Under the pieces are notes generated by a model, which had not been told where the DNA came from, searched no databases, and was given only the letters and a program-made list of their open reading frames with translations. Both the position numbers and the translations under genes were made by a program. Below, piece by piece: positions 38,601 to 46,901 of a stretch of 64,000 bases of DNA (the first letter of the stretch is position 1; each line of letters starts with the position of its first letter). This stretch comes from Microbulbifer elongatus (GTDB lineage: Bacteria > Pseudomonadota > Gammaproteobacteria > Pseudomonadales > Cellvibrionaceae): contig NZ_CP088953.1 of the NCBI RefSeq assembly GCF_021165935.1, forward strand, positions 3,333,501 through 3,397,500, in the 5' to 3' direction.

Positions 38601-38815
38601 TCGACGCCAGCGCGCTCAAAATCTTCGGTGCTCGCCAGGCGAACCTTGATTTCATTTTCGCCCAGGCCACGGGTCTGCAGCAGTTTGATCTCTGCATCGA
38701 GTGGCTGATTGAGTGTTGAATTCAGCTTGATCTCACCCAGACCAAGCGCCAGAGCCCCATTGCCACCCAGTGCGCTGACTAGACCCACCGCAAGTGCCAG
38801 CTTTTGCACACGCAT
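35642..38815 (-). CDS. fimV: FimV-like polar hub protein
   Basis: A 1057-residue inner-membrane protein related to FimV, the peptidoglycan-binding polar organiser of type IV pili and cAMP signalling. In order: signal peptide (1 to about 23), the FimV N-terminal domain (about 24-110), a Pro/Gln-rich stretch, a LysM domain (about 219-280, NKTLWEIARDS to LRLP), a coiled coil (about 360-410), a membrane helix (about 508-525), then a very acidic cytoplasmic region with TPR-like and C-terminal FimV helices (EVSTKLELAQAYLDMGDKDGAREIL). Asp/Glu content is extreme over about 400 residues. The neighbours truA and USG-1/asd match Pseudomonas. Confidence 0.93.
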   Translation of the reverse strand: MRVQKLALAVGLVSALGGNGALALGLGEIKLNSTLNQPLDAEIKLLQTRGLGENEIKVRLASTEDFERAGVDRGYALDGIRFDVDYSSGQPVVRITSRTPIREPFLNFLVETRWPSGRLLREYTLLMDLPAFSTNTASQPVRAAERERQQVQRNAPVQKPIQPTVQRTPEPVQAPAEPPAAEYTAPQETVAQEPQQPVYEEPAESYSEPQTASDSGSRVYGPVEANKTLWEIARDSRESRDLSVQQTMLAIQRLNPEAFINNNINLLKKGAVLRLPTADEVRNLTLTEAVTQVATQNDAWRERVADTDVTGAPLDARASVEETVESDALEGRVSLAAPGDNESVLSGSGSGSSESDALEGELAVTEEELDKSRLESAELQERIGELNEQIDTMEQLVEVSNEELQAVQAAAEQTNDALETEAGVDGLEAEIEAGLEADASGESVVEDGSAIDDAAMAGDAGVDTGEPEVTETVEAAPEVAPAPEQEPSRNRVVVQTRPEPTLVERIMDNIVPIGIGAGALLAGLFGFMSWRRRKEEEEAIRQVEAEMAAERAQEEAPEEAFEDDTLVAVEEFEANDNFDIDQLSEVETDDPVAEAEIHLSLDQYQEAEAKLLAGLKSAPENVDARLMLLEVYAHQQDGNQFDEHYRQLLSYSDGPAADRAARLRETIAGIGAFVAPENDFSSESLEAAQLDDMGADFDTSEVSFDDLDEFSTAGNSGDTVIQNSESDLESLDDLSLDLGGEESAATASEDEFALDLDLGDDLSLDGRADTAEVQDAQPAEEEFSLDLGDDLGSEADKSAESSTTETSQEADDFNLDDLMADGELDLESLESLDLDGDFDMAASDEVPVAEEAPVSASPEADANDGGLEFDLDLTPMDDADETSAEDDAVAAPEAESSQDELAFGALESELSGDLEESFGDDLEGLDLDSIDLGDFELEGEAEAPAAASPAQSEAASEQDLDLAVVEEPAAPSPAASTPPAKESSAELGDLSFDLEGDLDSELNLLEGSDEVSTKLELAQAYLDMGDKDGAREILGEVVEEAAGEHQQRAKEMLERMS

Positions 38816-39144
38816 ATCCGATTCCCTTTATTGTTAGAATCACGCCGGCAAACTGCTCAAAAATCACCCAGCTTATTCCAAGCAACCAACAGTTTCCGAC
38901 TTGTGCCACTTTTAATGCACAAAAATTACTCAAAAAGAACCGGCGCTGAGACACCAGGCTCTACTCTCCGGCGAAACTTTCTTCGATTAACCAGCAAGCG
39001 CTGGCGAAAGAGTCACCCCCCGAAAAAGACGTGGCCTATCCGAAGTGCCGCTTAACACTACTGGCCACACCCCCAAGCGCCGCCATGCCCCGAAAGGGTC
39101 AAAGTTAAGAAGAAACCTTCAGAAAGGCCGCTAAGTATTAAATA
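38816..39144. other. fimV upstream region
   Basis: A 329-nt non-coding gap between the USG-1-like gene and fimV, both on the minus strand. AAGGGAA precedes the fimV ATG. The region should carry the fimV promoter, but no convincing -35/-10 pair, repeat copy or RNA gene is seen. Confidence 0.4.
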
Positions 39145-40149
39145 TCAATGGGTTTTTAGCAACAAGTGGACAATCTGTACACAGTTAATTGCGACGTCTT
39201 TACGCAAATTGTCGGATGCCGCACAAAAAACGACCTGACGCGGATTGATCAACCCGCTGCGCAGACGTCCCAGCAGCGTACTCTCACTACCGACGGCATC
39301 CTGTGCCGACGGGCGCTCACGTACTTCCAGGCGCGCGCCATTGGTCAATAAACCGCGTACTGTTTCGAGCGCCAGCTGCTCTTTCAACTGCACGCTGATA
39401 TTCGCCAGCTGACCGTGAAACACCGAGGCTGTGTTGATGCTTGCATCCAGTGCCACGTCTTCACCCAGCAGGCGACGCAACTCCAGCACCAGTGCCAGTT
39501 CGCTGAAATTATGCCCACTTTCCAGCAGTGCCTCAGCGGAGCTGAGATGGTTGAACGCGAGACGCTGGCCGGTTGCTTCGTCCACGTCCGGGTCCTGACC
39601 ATTAAACAGACGCGCGGTCTGTGCGGCGGCTGCATCCACGCTGCTTTTGCCCAGCGCGGACACCGGCTGGTTCAGCACGACTTCCACCGACTGCAGCTGC
39701 GACTTCAGCGGAAACAACGCCTCGGCCAGCATGGCGGCACCGGCACCGGGCACGGCGATCACTTTGCGATCGCTTTCATCCCGCTGATTGAGTTCCGCGC
39801 TGTTCAGCAGCGGGTGAATCAAGGCAACACTTTCGTCACCCCGGGTAATACCCGCCGCATCCACTATCCAGGCACCGGCCTCCTCGGCCTTGGCAAGGGC
39901 CGCCGTGGCGGTTTCACCGGCGGTCAGAAGCAGCACAACCTGCTCCGGTGCAAAAGTGAAGTCTTTGATGGCGGTGACCGCGACGCTGCGATTTGCGAAT
40001 ACCTGCGGATCGACTTCGGCTTCGTCGTCAATCACCAGCTTGAGCTGGCCCGGGGTGACGGTCTTGCGCTCTTCCAGGATCTCCAGCAGCGCGTCAAAGG
40101 GCGCGCTGCCAACACCAACGATCACCAGTTCCCGGGTGGATTCGGTCAT
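39145..40149 (-). CDS. USG-1-like aspartate-semialdehyde dehydrogenase homologue lacking the catalytic Cys
   Basis: A 334-residue homologue of the Asd fold, matching the USG-1-type gene found between asd and fimV in Pseudomonas. The segment where true Asd has its NC(T/S) nucleophile reads VPGAGAAM (133-140), with no cysteine, so dehydrogenase activity is not expected. The ATG at 40149 is chosen because the family N-terminus TRELVIVGVGSAPFDAL follows and GTGAG lies upstream; a farther in-frame start at 40338 would run through repeat copy E. The function is unknown; a structural or regulatory role is inferred. Confidence 0.82.
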   Translation of the reverse strand: MTESTRELVIVGVGSAPFDALLEILEERKTVTPGQLKLVIDDEAEVDPQVFANRSVAVTAIKDFTFAPEQVVLLLTAGETATAALAKAEEAGAWIVDAAGITRGDESVALIHPLLNSAELNQRDESDRKVIAVPGAGAAMLAEALFPLKSQLQSVEVVLNQPVSALGKSSVDAAAAQTARLFNGQDPDVDEATGQRLAFNHLSSAEALLESGHNFSELALVLELRRLLGEDVALDASINTASVFHGQLANISVQLKEQLALETVRGLLTNGARLEVRERPSAQDAVGSESTLLGRLRSGLINPRQVVFCAASDNLRKDVAINCVQIVHLLLKTH

Positions 40150-40305
40150 ATTTGTACTCACGTGTATTTTCGAATGCTTTTCAGCCAGGTCGACCACTAA
40201 AGCAGCAGTCTGAAATTGCGGGGGATTATACTCGTGGAGAGTCAGGGGGGAAGCTGTCAGGGGGGATATATGACACTGGGACACGCAATTGCGAAGTTCA
40301 GTGGC

Positions 40306-40432
40306 GGTGCCGCTGCCGGGTAACACCTTGTGAGACACGGGCTAGGCGCCCCCCCTCAACCCATCCCTGGGGGCTCTTCCGCGAGGTCCCTCTCGCGGAA
40401 GGTCTCACAAGGTGTTACCCGATATCGGCACC
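40306..40432 (-). repeat. Structured palindromic element, copy E with altered junction
   Basis: The outer arms 40306-40336 and 40402-40432 contain TAACACCTTGTGAGAC paired with GTCTCACAAGGTGTTA. On the minus strand, hairpin A is CTTCCGCGAG/CTCGCGGAAG with loop AGGGAC; hairpin B has loop AGGGAT. The junction strand that reads TTCACGGCGT elsewhere is replaced by a longer G-rich stretch. It lies between asd and the USG-1-like gene. Confidence 0.82.
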
Positions 40433-40464
40433 TTCGCTCAGGCAGCTAAGCTCTGGCTAGCAAA

Positions 40465-41580
40465 TCAAAGCTTACCAAGCAAAATTAGCAGCACGCGGCG
40501 CAGCGGCTCGGCGGCCCCCCAAAGCAGCTGGTCACCAACGGTGAAGGCGTTCAGGTATTCGCCACCCATGCTCAGTTTGCGCAGACGGCCCACCGGGATA
40601 TCCAGCTTGCCGGTAACCGCAGTCGGGGTCAGCTCTTTGAGGGTCACTTCGCGGTCGTTAGGCACCACTTTTACCCAGTCGTTGGCAGAGCCGATGATTT
40701 TCTCGATCTCTTCCAGCGGCAGGTCTTTTTTCAGCTTCACGGTGAATGCCTGGCTGTGGCAGCGCATGGCGCCGATGCGTACACAGGTACCATCCACGGG
40801 CACGGTGCTGTCGGTGCGCAGAATCTTGTTCGCCTCCACCTGGGCCTTCCACTCTTCGCGGCTCTGGCCGGACTCCAGCTGGGTGTCGATCCACGGCAAC
40901 AGGCTACCGGCCAGCGGCTCGCCGAACTGCGCGGTGGGGAAGTCGCTGCTGCGCATGTTTTCCGCCACTTTGCGGTCGATTTCCAGAATGGCACTGGCGG
41001 GGTCCGCCAGTTCAGAGGCGACGCCATCGCGAATGCTGCCCATCTGGGAGATCAGCTCACGCATATGCTTGGCGCCGGAGCCACTGGCTGCCTGGTAGGT
41101 CTGAGCGGTTACCCACTCCACCAGGCCCTCTTTGAACAGGCCGCCGAGGCCCATCAGCATCAGGCTCACGGTGCAGTTACCACCGATATAGTTCTTCACA
41201 CCGGACTCGATACCGTTGTCGATCACATCGCGGTTCACCGGATCCAGCACAATGATGGCGTCGTCGTTCATCCGCAGACTGGAGGCAGCGTCGATCCAGT
41301 AACCGTCCCAGCCTTTTTCGCGCAGCTTGCCAAACACTTCTTTGGTGTAATCACCGCCCTGACAGCTGACAACAGCGTCCAGCTCGGCCAAAGCGTCCAG
41401 GTCGTAGGCGTCTTTGAGGGGCGCGACTTCTTTGCCAATTTCCGGCGCTTTACCACCGGCATTGGATGTGGAGAAAAATACCGGCTCGGCAATATGCGCG
41501 AAGTCGTTTTCATCCAGCATGCGGCCCATCAAAACGGAGCCGACCATACCGCGCCAGCCTACGAATCCTACCTTGTTCAT
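40465..41580 (-). CDS. asd: Aspartate-semialdehyde dehydrogenase
   Basis: A 371-residue enzyme of the Lys/Met/Thr branch. The NADP loop is [13 protein letters not shown] (5-17); the catalytic Cys136 is in [10 protein letters not shown]; the conserved [12 protein letters not shown] near 266 carries the active-site His. It is the proteobacterial long form. It follows leuB by 92 nt, with a hairpin repeat in the gap. Confidence 0.96.
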   Translation of the reverse strand: MNKVGFVGWRGMVGSVLMGRMLDENDFAHIAEPVFFSTSNAGGKAPEIGKEVAPLKDAYDLDALAELDAVVSCQGGDYTKEVFGKLREKGWDGYWIDAASSLRMNDDAIIVLDPVNRDVIDNGIESGVKNYIGGNCTVSLMLMGLGGLFKEGLVEWVTAQTYQAASGSGAKHMRELISQMGSIRDGVASELADPASAILEIDRKVAENMRSSDFPTAQFGEPLAGSLLPWIDTQLESGQSREEWKAQVEANKILRTDSTVPVDGTCVRIGAMRCHSQAFTVKLKKDLPLEEIEKIIGSANDWVKVVPNDREVTLKELTPTAVTGKLDIPVGRLRKLSMGGEYLNAFTVGDQLLWGAAEPLRRVLLILLGKL

Positions 41581-41612
41581 TTCATTACCCTGTTGGTTAA
41601 TCTGTTTACTGG

Positions 41613-41632
41613 ATCCCGGCCTTCGCCGGGAT
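41613..41632. repeat. Short hairpin repeat in the leuB-asd gap
   Basis: ATCCCGGC and GCCGGGAT pair over 8 bp around a CTTC loop, and GCCGGGATGAC-like sequence recurs at about 41641-41651. This motif type occurs as dispersed hairpins in many proteobacteria. It may act as a REP-like 3' stabiliser or weak terminator after leuB. Confidence 0.55.
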
Positions 41633-41672
41633 GACGGCTGGCCGGGATGACATTGACTGGTGGCTTGCCGTA

Positions 41673-42746
41673 TTAGAAAGCGGCCACCACTGCTGCGCCC
41701 ATTTCCGCAGTGGAGACTTTTTTACAGCCGTCCGTGTAAATGTCCGCGGTGCGCAGTCCCTGATCCAGAACCTTGCTCACTGCCGCCTCGATGGCGTCGG
41801 CCGCGTCGCCCATATTCAGGGAGTAACGCAGCATCATGGCGGCGGAAAGAATGGTGGCCAGCGGGTTGGCGATACCCTGCCCTGCGATATCCGGCGCACT
41901 GCCGTGGCAGGGCTCGTACAGGCCAAAGCCGGATTCGTTCATGGAGGCCGACGGCAGCATACCGATGGAGCCGGTGAGCATGGCGGCGGCGTCGGACAGG
42001 ATGTCACCGAACATATTGCCGGTCACCATCACATCAAATTGCTTGGGTGCACGCACCAGCTGCATGGCCGCGTTGTCCACGTACATGTGGGACAGCTCGA
42101 CGTCCGGGTATTCCGGGGCCAGGCGGTCCAGCACTTCGCGCCACAGTACGGTCACTTCCAGCACATTGGCCTTGTCCACGGAACACAGCTTGCCGCCGCG
42201 TTTCCGGGCCGCCTCGAACGCGGTGCGACCGATACGCTCGATCTCGGACTCTTTGTACACGTAAGTATTGAAGCCCTGCTTTTCGCCGTTTTCCAGCGTC
42301 TTGATGCCGCGGGGCTCACCGAAATAGATACCACCGGTGAGCTCGCGCACGATCAGAATATCCAGGCCGGAGACCACTTCCGGCTTGAGGGAGGAAGCGT
42401 CGGCCAGCTGCGGATACAGAATGGCCGGACGCAGGTTGGCGTACAGACCCAGGCCGCTGCGAATTTTCAGCAGGCCTTTTTCCGGGCGAATGGCGCGGTC
42501 CAGGGTGTCCCACTGGGGACCGCCGACGGCGCCCAGCAATACCGCATCGCAGTCACCGGCGTTTTTCAGTTCCGCATCGGTCAGCGGTTCGCCGTGGGCA
42601 TCGATGGAGGCACCGCCGATCAGGCCTTCGGTAAATTCCAGGTTCAGGCCGAACTTTTCATCGGCGGTTTTCAGTACCGCCACCGCCTGCTCGACAATTT
42701 CCGGGCCGATTCCATCGCCCGGCAGGATCATGATTTTTTTGCTCAT
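41673..42746 (-). CDS. leuB: 3-isopropylmalate dehydrogenase
   Basis: A 357-residue NAD-dependent beta-decarboxylating dehydrogenase of leucine synthesis. [16 protein letters not shown] starts the fold; [15 protein letters not shown] near 139 and the metal-binding [19 protein letters not shown] near 242 are typical. It follows leuD by 24 nt in a leuC-leuD-leuB operon. Confidence 0.96.
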   Translation of the reverse strand: MSKKIMILPGDGIGPEIVEQAVAVLKTADEKFGLNLEFTEGLIGGASIDAHGEPLTDAELKNAGDCDAVLLGAVGGPQWDTLDRAIRPEKGLLKIRSGLGLYANLRPAILYPQLADASSLKPEVVSGLDILIVRELTGGIYFGEPRGIKTLENGEKQGFNTYVYKESEIERIGRTAFEAARKRGGKLCSVDKANVLEVTVLWREVLDRLAPEYPDVELSHMYVDNAAMQLVRAPKQFDVMVTGNMFGDILSDAAAMLTGSIGMLPSASMNESGFGLYEPCHGSAPDIAGQGIANPLATILSAAMMLRYSLNMGDAADAIEAAVSKVLDQGLRTADIYTDGCKKVSTAEMGAAVVAAF

Positions 42747-42770
42747 GGGTCTTCCAGTTATTCTGTCTTG

Positions 42771-43418
42771 TTACTTCACGGCATCAAACAGCCAGGGCGC
42801 CTGTTCGCGGCGCTTGGCTTCGTAGGCGCGAATCGCATCGGCGTCTTCCAGAGTCAGGCCGATATCATCCAAGCCATTCAGCAGGCAGTGCTTGCGGAAG
42901 GCGTCCACCTCAAAGTCGATGGTGTCGCCGCTGGGTTTGATGACCTGTTGTTTTTCCAGGTCGATGGTCAGCTGGTAGCCCTCTTCCGCGTACATCTCCT
43001 GGAATAACTGTTCCACAACATCTTCTTCCAGAACAATCGGCAGGAGACCGTTCTTGAAACAGTTATTAAAGAAAATATCCGCGAAACTCGGTGCAATCAC
43101 CGCGCGAAAACCGTAATCATCCAGCGCCCAGGGCGCGTGCTCACGACTGGAACCACAGCCAAAATTCTTGCGCGCCAGCAACACGGAAGCACCCTGGTAG
43201 CGCGGGTGGTTGAGCGGAAAATCCGGATTCACCGGACGCTGACTGCAATCCTGGCCCGGCTGTCCCTCGTCCAGGTAACGCAGTTCATCAAACAGGTTCG
43301 GGCCGAAGCCGGAACGCTTGATGGATTTGAGGAACTGCTTGGGAATAATCAGATCCGTGTCCACGTTGGCGCGGTCCATGGGCGCGGCCACGCCCGTATG
43401 TTTGGTAAATGCTTTCAT
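42771..43418 (-). CDS. leuD: 3-isopropylmalate dehydratase small subunit
   Basis: A 215-residue aconitase-swivel domain with the conserved [15 protein letters not shown] (18-32) and [15 protein letters not shown] near 84. It forms isopropylmalate isomerase with LeuC. The start shares its first base with the leuC stop (TGATG), so the two are translationally coupled. Confidence 0.96.
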   Translation of the reverse strand: MKAFTKHTGVAAPMDRANVDTDLIIPKQFLKSIKRSGFGPNLFDELRYLDEGQPGQDCSQRPVNPDFPLNHPRYQGASVLLARKNFGCGSSREHAPWALDDYGFRAVIAPSFADIFFNNCFKNGLLPIVLEEDVVEQLFQEMYAEEGYQLTIDLEKQQVIKPSGDTIDFEVDAFRKHCLLNGLDDIGLTLEDADAIRAYEAKRREQAPWLFDAVK

Positions 43419-44881
43419 CAGTGCGCCTCCTTCTTCTGCATATCACGCACATCCACAAAGTGGCCGGCAATCGCCGCCGCGGCGGCCATGCTCGGACTCA
43501 CCAGGTGCGTGCGCCCTCCGTAACCCTGGCGACCTTCAAAGTTGCGGTTGGACGTGGACGCACAGTGTTCACCGGCACCCAGCTTGTCCGCATTCATCGC
43601 CAGACACATGGAGCAGGAAGGCTCGCGCCACTCGAAGCCCGCTTCAACAAACACCTTGTCCAGCCCTTCTTTTTCCGCCTGCGCCTTCACCGACTGGGAA
43701 CCCGGAACCACAAGTACCTGCTTCACACTGTCGGCCTTTTTGTGGCCCTTGGCCACTTCGGCGGCGGCGCGCAGGTCTTCGATACGGGAGTTGGTGCAGG
43801 AGCCGATAAATACACGGTCCAGCTTGATGTCGGTAATCTTCTGACCGGCTTCCAGCCCCATATATTCCAGCGCGCGTTCGATACCGGTTTTTTTGGTGGC
43901 ATCACTTTCGTCCGCCGGGCTCGGGACTACCGCGCTGACCGGTACCACCATTTCCGGTGACGTTCCCCAGCTCACTTGCGGCTCGATATCTTCCGCCTTC
44001 AGTTCGACGATTTCATCGAAGTGCGCGCCGTCATCGGAGTGCAGACGACGCCAGTTTTCCACCGCCTTGTCCCACTGTTCGCCCTTGGGCGCGTAGGGTT
44101 TGCCCTTCACGTATTCCAGAGTGATATCGTCCACCGCCACCATACCCGCGCGGGCACCGGCCTCGATGGCCATATTGCAGATGGTCATGCGCCCCTCCAT
44201 GGACATGGCGCGAATGGCGGAACCACCAAACTCGATGGCATAGCCGGTACCACCGGCGGTGCCGATTTTGCCGATGATGGCCAGTACTACGTCTTTTGCG
44301 GCTACACCCGGGCCGAGCTCACCGTCCACGCGTACCAGCATGTTCTTCATCTTTTTCTGAATCAGACACTGGGTGGCCATGACGTGCTCCACCTCGGAGG
44401 TGCCGATACCGTGGGCCAGGGCGCCCAGTGCGCCGTGGGTGGACGTATGGGAGTCACCACACACCACCGTCATACCCGGCAGGGTCGCGCCGGTTTCCGG
44501 CCCGATCACATGCACAATCCCCTGACCCGGATCGTTGATGCCGAACTCGACGATGCCGAAGTCCTTACAGTTCTCATCCAGGGTCTGCACCTGGATACGG
44601 GACACCTCGTCCTGGATCCCGGCGATACCGCCGGCGCGCTCGGCGGCGTCGGACGGCACATTGTGGTCCGGGGTAGCCACCACGGAATCGGTGCGCCAGG
44701 GCTTGCGGCCAGCCAGGCGTAGCCCTTCAAAGGCCTGAGGAGAGGTCACTTCGTGAATCAGGTGACGGTCGATGTAAATCAGTGCGGTGCCGTCGTCGCG
44801 GCTTTTAACCAGGTGGTCTTGCCACAGCTTGTCGTAGAGCGTCTGTTTTTTATTCGCTTCTTGCTTCTCAGGATGGCCCAT
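43418..44881 (-). CDS. leuC: 3-isopropylmalate dehydratase large subunit
   Basis: About 487 residues, [4Fe-4S] enzyme. The cluster cysteines are in GSCTNSR and in the later CSMCLAMN pair; the N-terminus [12 protein letters not shown] and [26 protein letters not shown] are family hallmarks. The ATG at 44881 was chosen because AGGAGA lies about 8 nt upstream; an in-frame start at 44941 would overlap the promoter region. It is divergent from the LysR regulator. Confidence 0.96.
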   Translation of the reverse strand: MGHPEKQEANKKQTLYDKLWQDHLVKSRDDGTALIYIDRHLIHEVTSPQAFEGLRLAGRKPWRTDSVVATPDHNVPSDAAERAGGIAGIQDEVSRIQVQTLDENCKDFGIVEFGINDPGQGIVHVIGPETGATLPGMTVVCGDSHTSTHGALGALAHGIGTSEVEHVMATQCLIQKKMKNMLVRVDGELGPGVAAKDVVLAIIGKIGTAGGTGYAIEFGGSAIRAMSMEGRMTICNMAIEAGARAGMVAVDDITLEYVKGKPYAPKGEQWDKAVENWRRLHSDDGAHFDEIVELKAEDIEPQVSWGTSPEMVVPVSAVVPSPADESDATKKTGIERALEYMGLEAGQKITDIKLDRVFIGSCTNSRIEDLRAAAEVAKGHKKADSVKQVLVVPGSQSVKAQAEKEGLDKVFVEAGFEWREPSCSMCLAMNADKLGAGEHCASTSNRNFEGRQGYGGRTHLVSPSMAAAAAIAGHFVDVRDMQKKEAH

Positions 44882-44912
44882 AGCCCCATCTCCTCTATGG
44901 ATAACATGCGGG

Positions 44913-44941
44913 AGTCTAGGGGGAGCCTTGAATAACATCAA
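44913..44941 (-). promoter_or_regulatory. Candidate leuC promoter
   Basis: On the minus strand, TTGATG (44936-44941) and TAGACT (44913-44918) have a 17-nt spacer, about 32 nt before the leuC ATG. The -35 overlaps the opposing LysR-gene promoter and an inverted repeat. Confidence 0.5.
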
Positions 44942-44956
44942 TTTATATTTATTATA
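44928..44956 (+). promoter_or_regulatory. Candidate lysR-gene promoter and LysR operator
   Basis: TTGAAT (44928-44933) and ATTATA (44951-44956) are 17 nt apart. The stretch 44931-44956 is an imperfect AT-rich inverted repeat (AATAAC ... TTTATT), the size expected for a LysR-type operator, and overlaps the leuC -35. It suggests one protein controls both directions. Confidence 0.42.
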
Positions 44957-45006
44957 TGGCGCATTCGTTTTTGGAATACCCGAAAACAGCCATTCAGAGA
45001 AGCATC

Positions 45007-45885
45007 ATGGAAATCCAGTGGCTCAGGGCCTTTCTTGCCATTTCAGAACAGGGCTCCGTTTCGGAGGCCGCGGAACAGCTGCACCTGACGCAACCGGCGG
45101 TCAGCAAACGCCTGGCCTCCCTGGAGCAGCAGCTGGGCACCCCCCTGTTTGACCGAATCGGCCGCAAACTACAGTTGACCAACGCCGGGCGCGCCCTGTT
45201 ACCCCGCGCGCGCCATATCCTGAACGAGGTCAGCGACGCAGAGCACGAGCTGCGCAGCCTCGGCGAGACCATTGGCGGCAGCCTGCGTATTGCCACCAGC
45301 CACCACGTGGGCCTGCACCACCTGCCACCGGTGCTGCGCGAGTTCAGCAACCTCTACCCGGATGTGGCGCTGGATATCGACTTTCTCGACTCGGAACAGG
45401 CCTATGAAGCACTGATGGCCGGTGAATACGAGCTGGCGGTGGTCACCCTGGCCCTGAAGGATTACCCCAATCTCAACGCACAGATTATCTGGCCGGACCC
45501 CTGCGTGGTGGTGGCCGCCCCGGACCACCCGCTGGCACAGATGCCCGAACTGGACCTGCCGGCCCTGGCACAGTACCCGGCCATCCTGCCGGATATGAAC
45601 ACCTACACCGGCCGCCTGATCAAACGGGAATTCGACGCCCACGGGCTCAAGCTGACCGCCAAACTGGCCACCAACTTCCTGGAAACCATCAAGATGATGG
45701 CGGGCGTCGGCCTCGGCTGGAGCGTGCTGCCGAAAACCCTGATCGACGATACCCTCGCCGAACTGCCCATGCCGCAACTGAGCATTGTGCGCAACCTGGG
45801 CATCATCTATCACCGCAACCGCACCCTGAGCAATGCGGCCAATGCCCTGCAGCAGCTGCTGTTCAAGGAAGCCCGCGGCCTCTGA
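45007..45885 (+). CDS. LysR-family regulator divergent from leuCDB
   Basis: A 292-residue LysR-type regulator: helix-turn-helix at about 15-45 (GSVSEAAEQLHLTQPAVSKRLASLEQQLG), then a periplasmic-binding-like sensor domain. ATG 45007 with AGAGAAG upstream gives the family start MEIQWLRAF; an in-frame ATG at 44956 adds 17 residues and overlaps the promoter. A LysR gene in the same place next to leuC exists in Pseudomonas. It likely controls leuCDB; the effector is unknown. Confidence 0.87.
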   Translation: MEIQWLRAFLAISEQGSVSEAAEQLHLTQPAVSKRLASLEQQLGTPLFDRIGRKLQLTNAGRALLPRARHILNEVSDAEHELRSLGETIGGSLRIATSHHVGLHHLPPVLREFSNLYPDVALDIDFLDSEQAYEALMAGEYELAVVTLALKDYPNLNAQIIWPDPCVVVAAPDHPLAQMPELDLPALAQYPAILPDMNTYTGRLIKREFDAHGLKLTAKLATNFLETIKMMAGVGLGWSVLPKTLIDDTLAELPMPQLSIVRNLGIIYHRNRTLSNAANALQQLLFKEARGL

Positions 45886-46031
45886 CTGACCCGGCCGCAA
45901 GGTCCGGTTCAACGGGAACGCCAAGCAGTACGCAAAATTGCGTCGAAATATCGCTGAATGGCCGCCGGTTCAGGGAAACTTCATCAAAAGGCGGTAGAAT
46001 CCGCCGCAGAATTCAACGGGAGAGACTCCAC

Positions 46032-46814
46032 ATGAAAAAAATAACCCTGGCCATCTGCGCAGCACTGGCCTCCGCTTCTGCCAGTGCCGACACCATCCTC
46101 GGCTTCGACGCAACACTGGGTGCCTGGAAGCCCGCCTATAGCGGCACCATTGGCGTCGACAATTTCAATGTCGATGAATTTGCCCTCGCCGAAGACAACG
46201 TGACCTTTATTCAGGCAGCCCTGGAACACCCGATCCCCCTGATCCCGAATATTCTGGTGGCGCACAGCAAGATCGAAACCAATGGTGCAACCACCCTGGA
46301 CGAAAACGTAACCTTCGGCGATGAAACCTTTGTGGCGGGCTCCGAGCTCAGCGCGAATATGACGCTGAGCCATACCGACGCCACACTGTATTACGAGATC
46401 CTCGATAACTGGGTCAACCTGGATCTCGGCCTCACCGCCCGTATGTACGACGGTGACTTCCAGGGCGACGGCGTTATCGGCTTGGCTTGCATCCCGGAAT
46501 CTGCCCCCTGCCCATCGGTACAGCAAACGGAAACGATCGAACTCTCCGGGGTTCTGCCCATGGTTTACGGCGTAGCCCGTTTCGACCTGCCCTTCACCGG
46601 CTGGTCCATCATCGCCCAGGGCAACGGCACCAGCTATAACGGCGACCGTCACACCGATCTGACCGCCAAGATCCGCTGGGACTTCGTACCCGCACTGGAT
46701 TTCGCCATCGAAGCCGGTTACCGCTCCATGACCCTGGACGTCAAAGAGCTGGACGCCCTGCAGAGCGACCTGGAAATCAAGGGCCCCTACCTCGGTCTGA
46801 ACCTGCACCTGTAA
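46032..46814 (+). CDS. TIGR04219-type outer membrane beta-barrel protein
   Basis: A 260-residue protein with signal peptide MKKITLAICAALASASASA (cleaved near residue 20), then alternating beta strands: LGFDATLGAWKPAYSGTIG, a central DATLYYEILDNWVNLDLGLTARMYDG, and a last strand ending in aromatic/hydrophobic Leu-His-Leu. It resembles the TIGR04219 barrel family, whose function is unknown. Upstream of the ATG is GGGAGAG. The pair of Cys in CIPESAPC could form a loop disulfide. Confidence 0.82.
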   Translation: MKKITLAICAALASASASADTILGFDATLGAWKPAYSGTIGVDNFNVDEFALAEDNVTFIQAALEHPIPLIPNILVAHSKIETNGATTLDENVTFGDETFVAGSELSANMTLSHTDATLYYEILDNWVNLDLGLTARMYDGDFQGDGVIGLACIPESAPCPSVQQTETIELSGVLPMVYGVARFDLPFTGWSIIAQGNGTSYNGDRHTDLTAKIRWDFVPALDFAIEAGYRSMTLDVKELDALQSDLEIKGPYLGLNLHL

Positions 46815-46838
46815 TCGCGATTACCGATCGACAGGCAC

Positions 46839-46875
46839 AAAAAAGGCGGAGCGTTTCAGGCGCTCCGCCTTTTTT
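46839..46875. terminator. Bidirectional terminator between barrel gene and aroC
   Basis: GGCGGAGCG (46845-46853) and CGCTCCGCC (46861-46869) form a perfect 9-bp stem with a 7-nt loop, flanked by A6 and T6. It serves the convergent plus-strand barrel gene and minus-strand aroC. Confidence 0.9.
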
Positions 46876-46901
46876 AACAGGGATACCTGGCCAAACCCAA
46901 A

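Noticed and set aside
35516..38719. A 1067-codon plus-strand frame opposite fimV
   Set aside because: It is an antisense shadow of the Asp/Glu codon-rich fimV region; the translation is Phe/Gln/Arg-rich and unlike any family. FimV domains on the minus strand are clear.
11671..40432. The palindromic copies as simple Rho-independent terminators
   Set aside because: They have no T tracts, are over 110 bp long, and have multi-hairpin conserved loops; real terminators in this window are short stems with T runs.
41613..41651. Insertion-sequence end
   Set aside because: Only a short hairpin and a repeat of GCCGGGATGAC are present; there is no transposase or target duplication.
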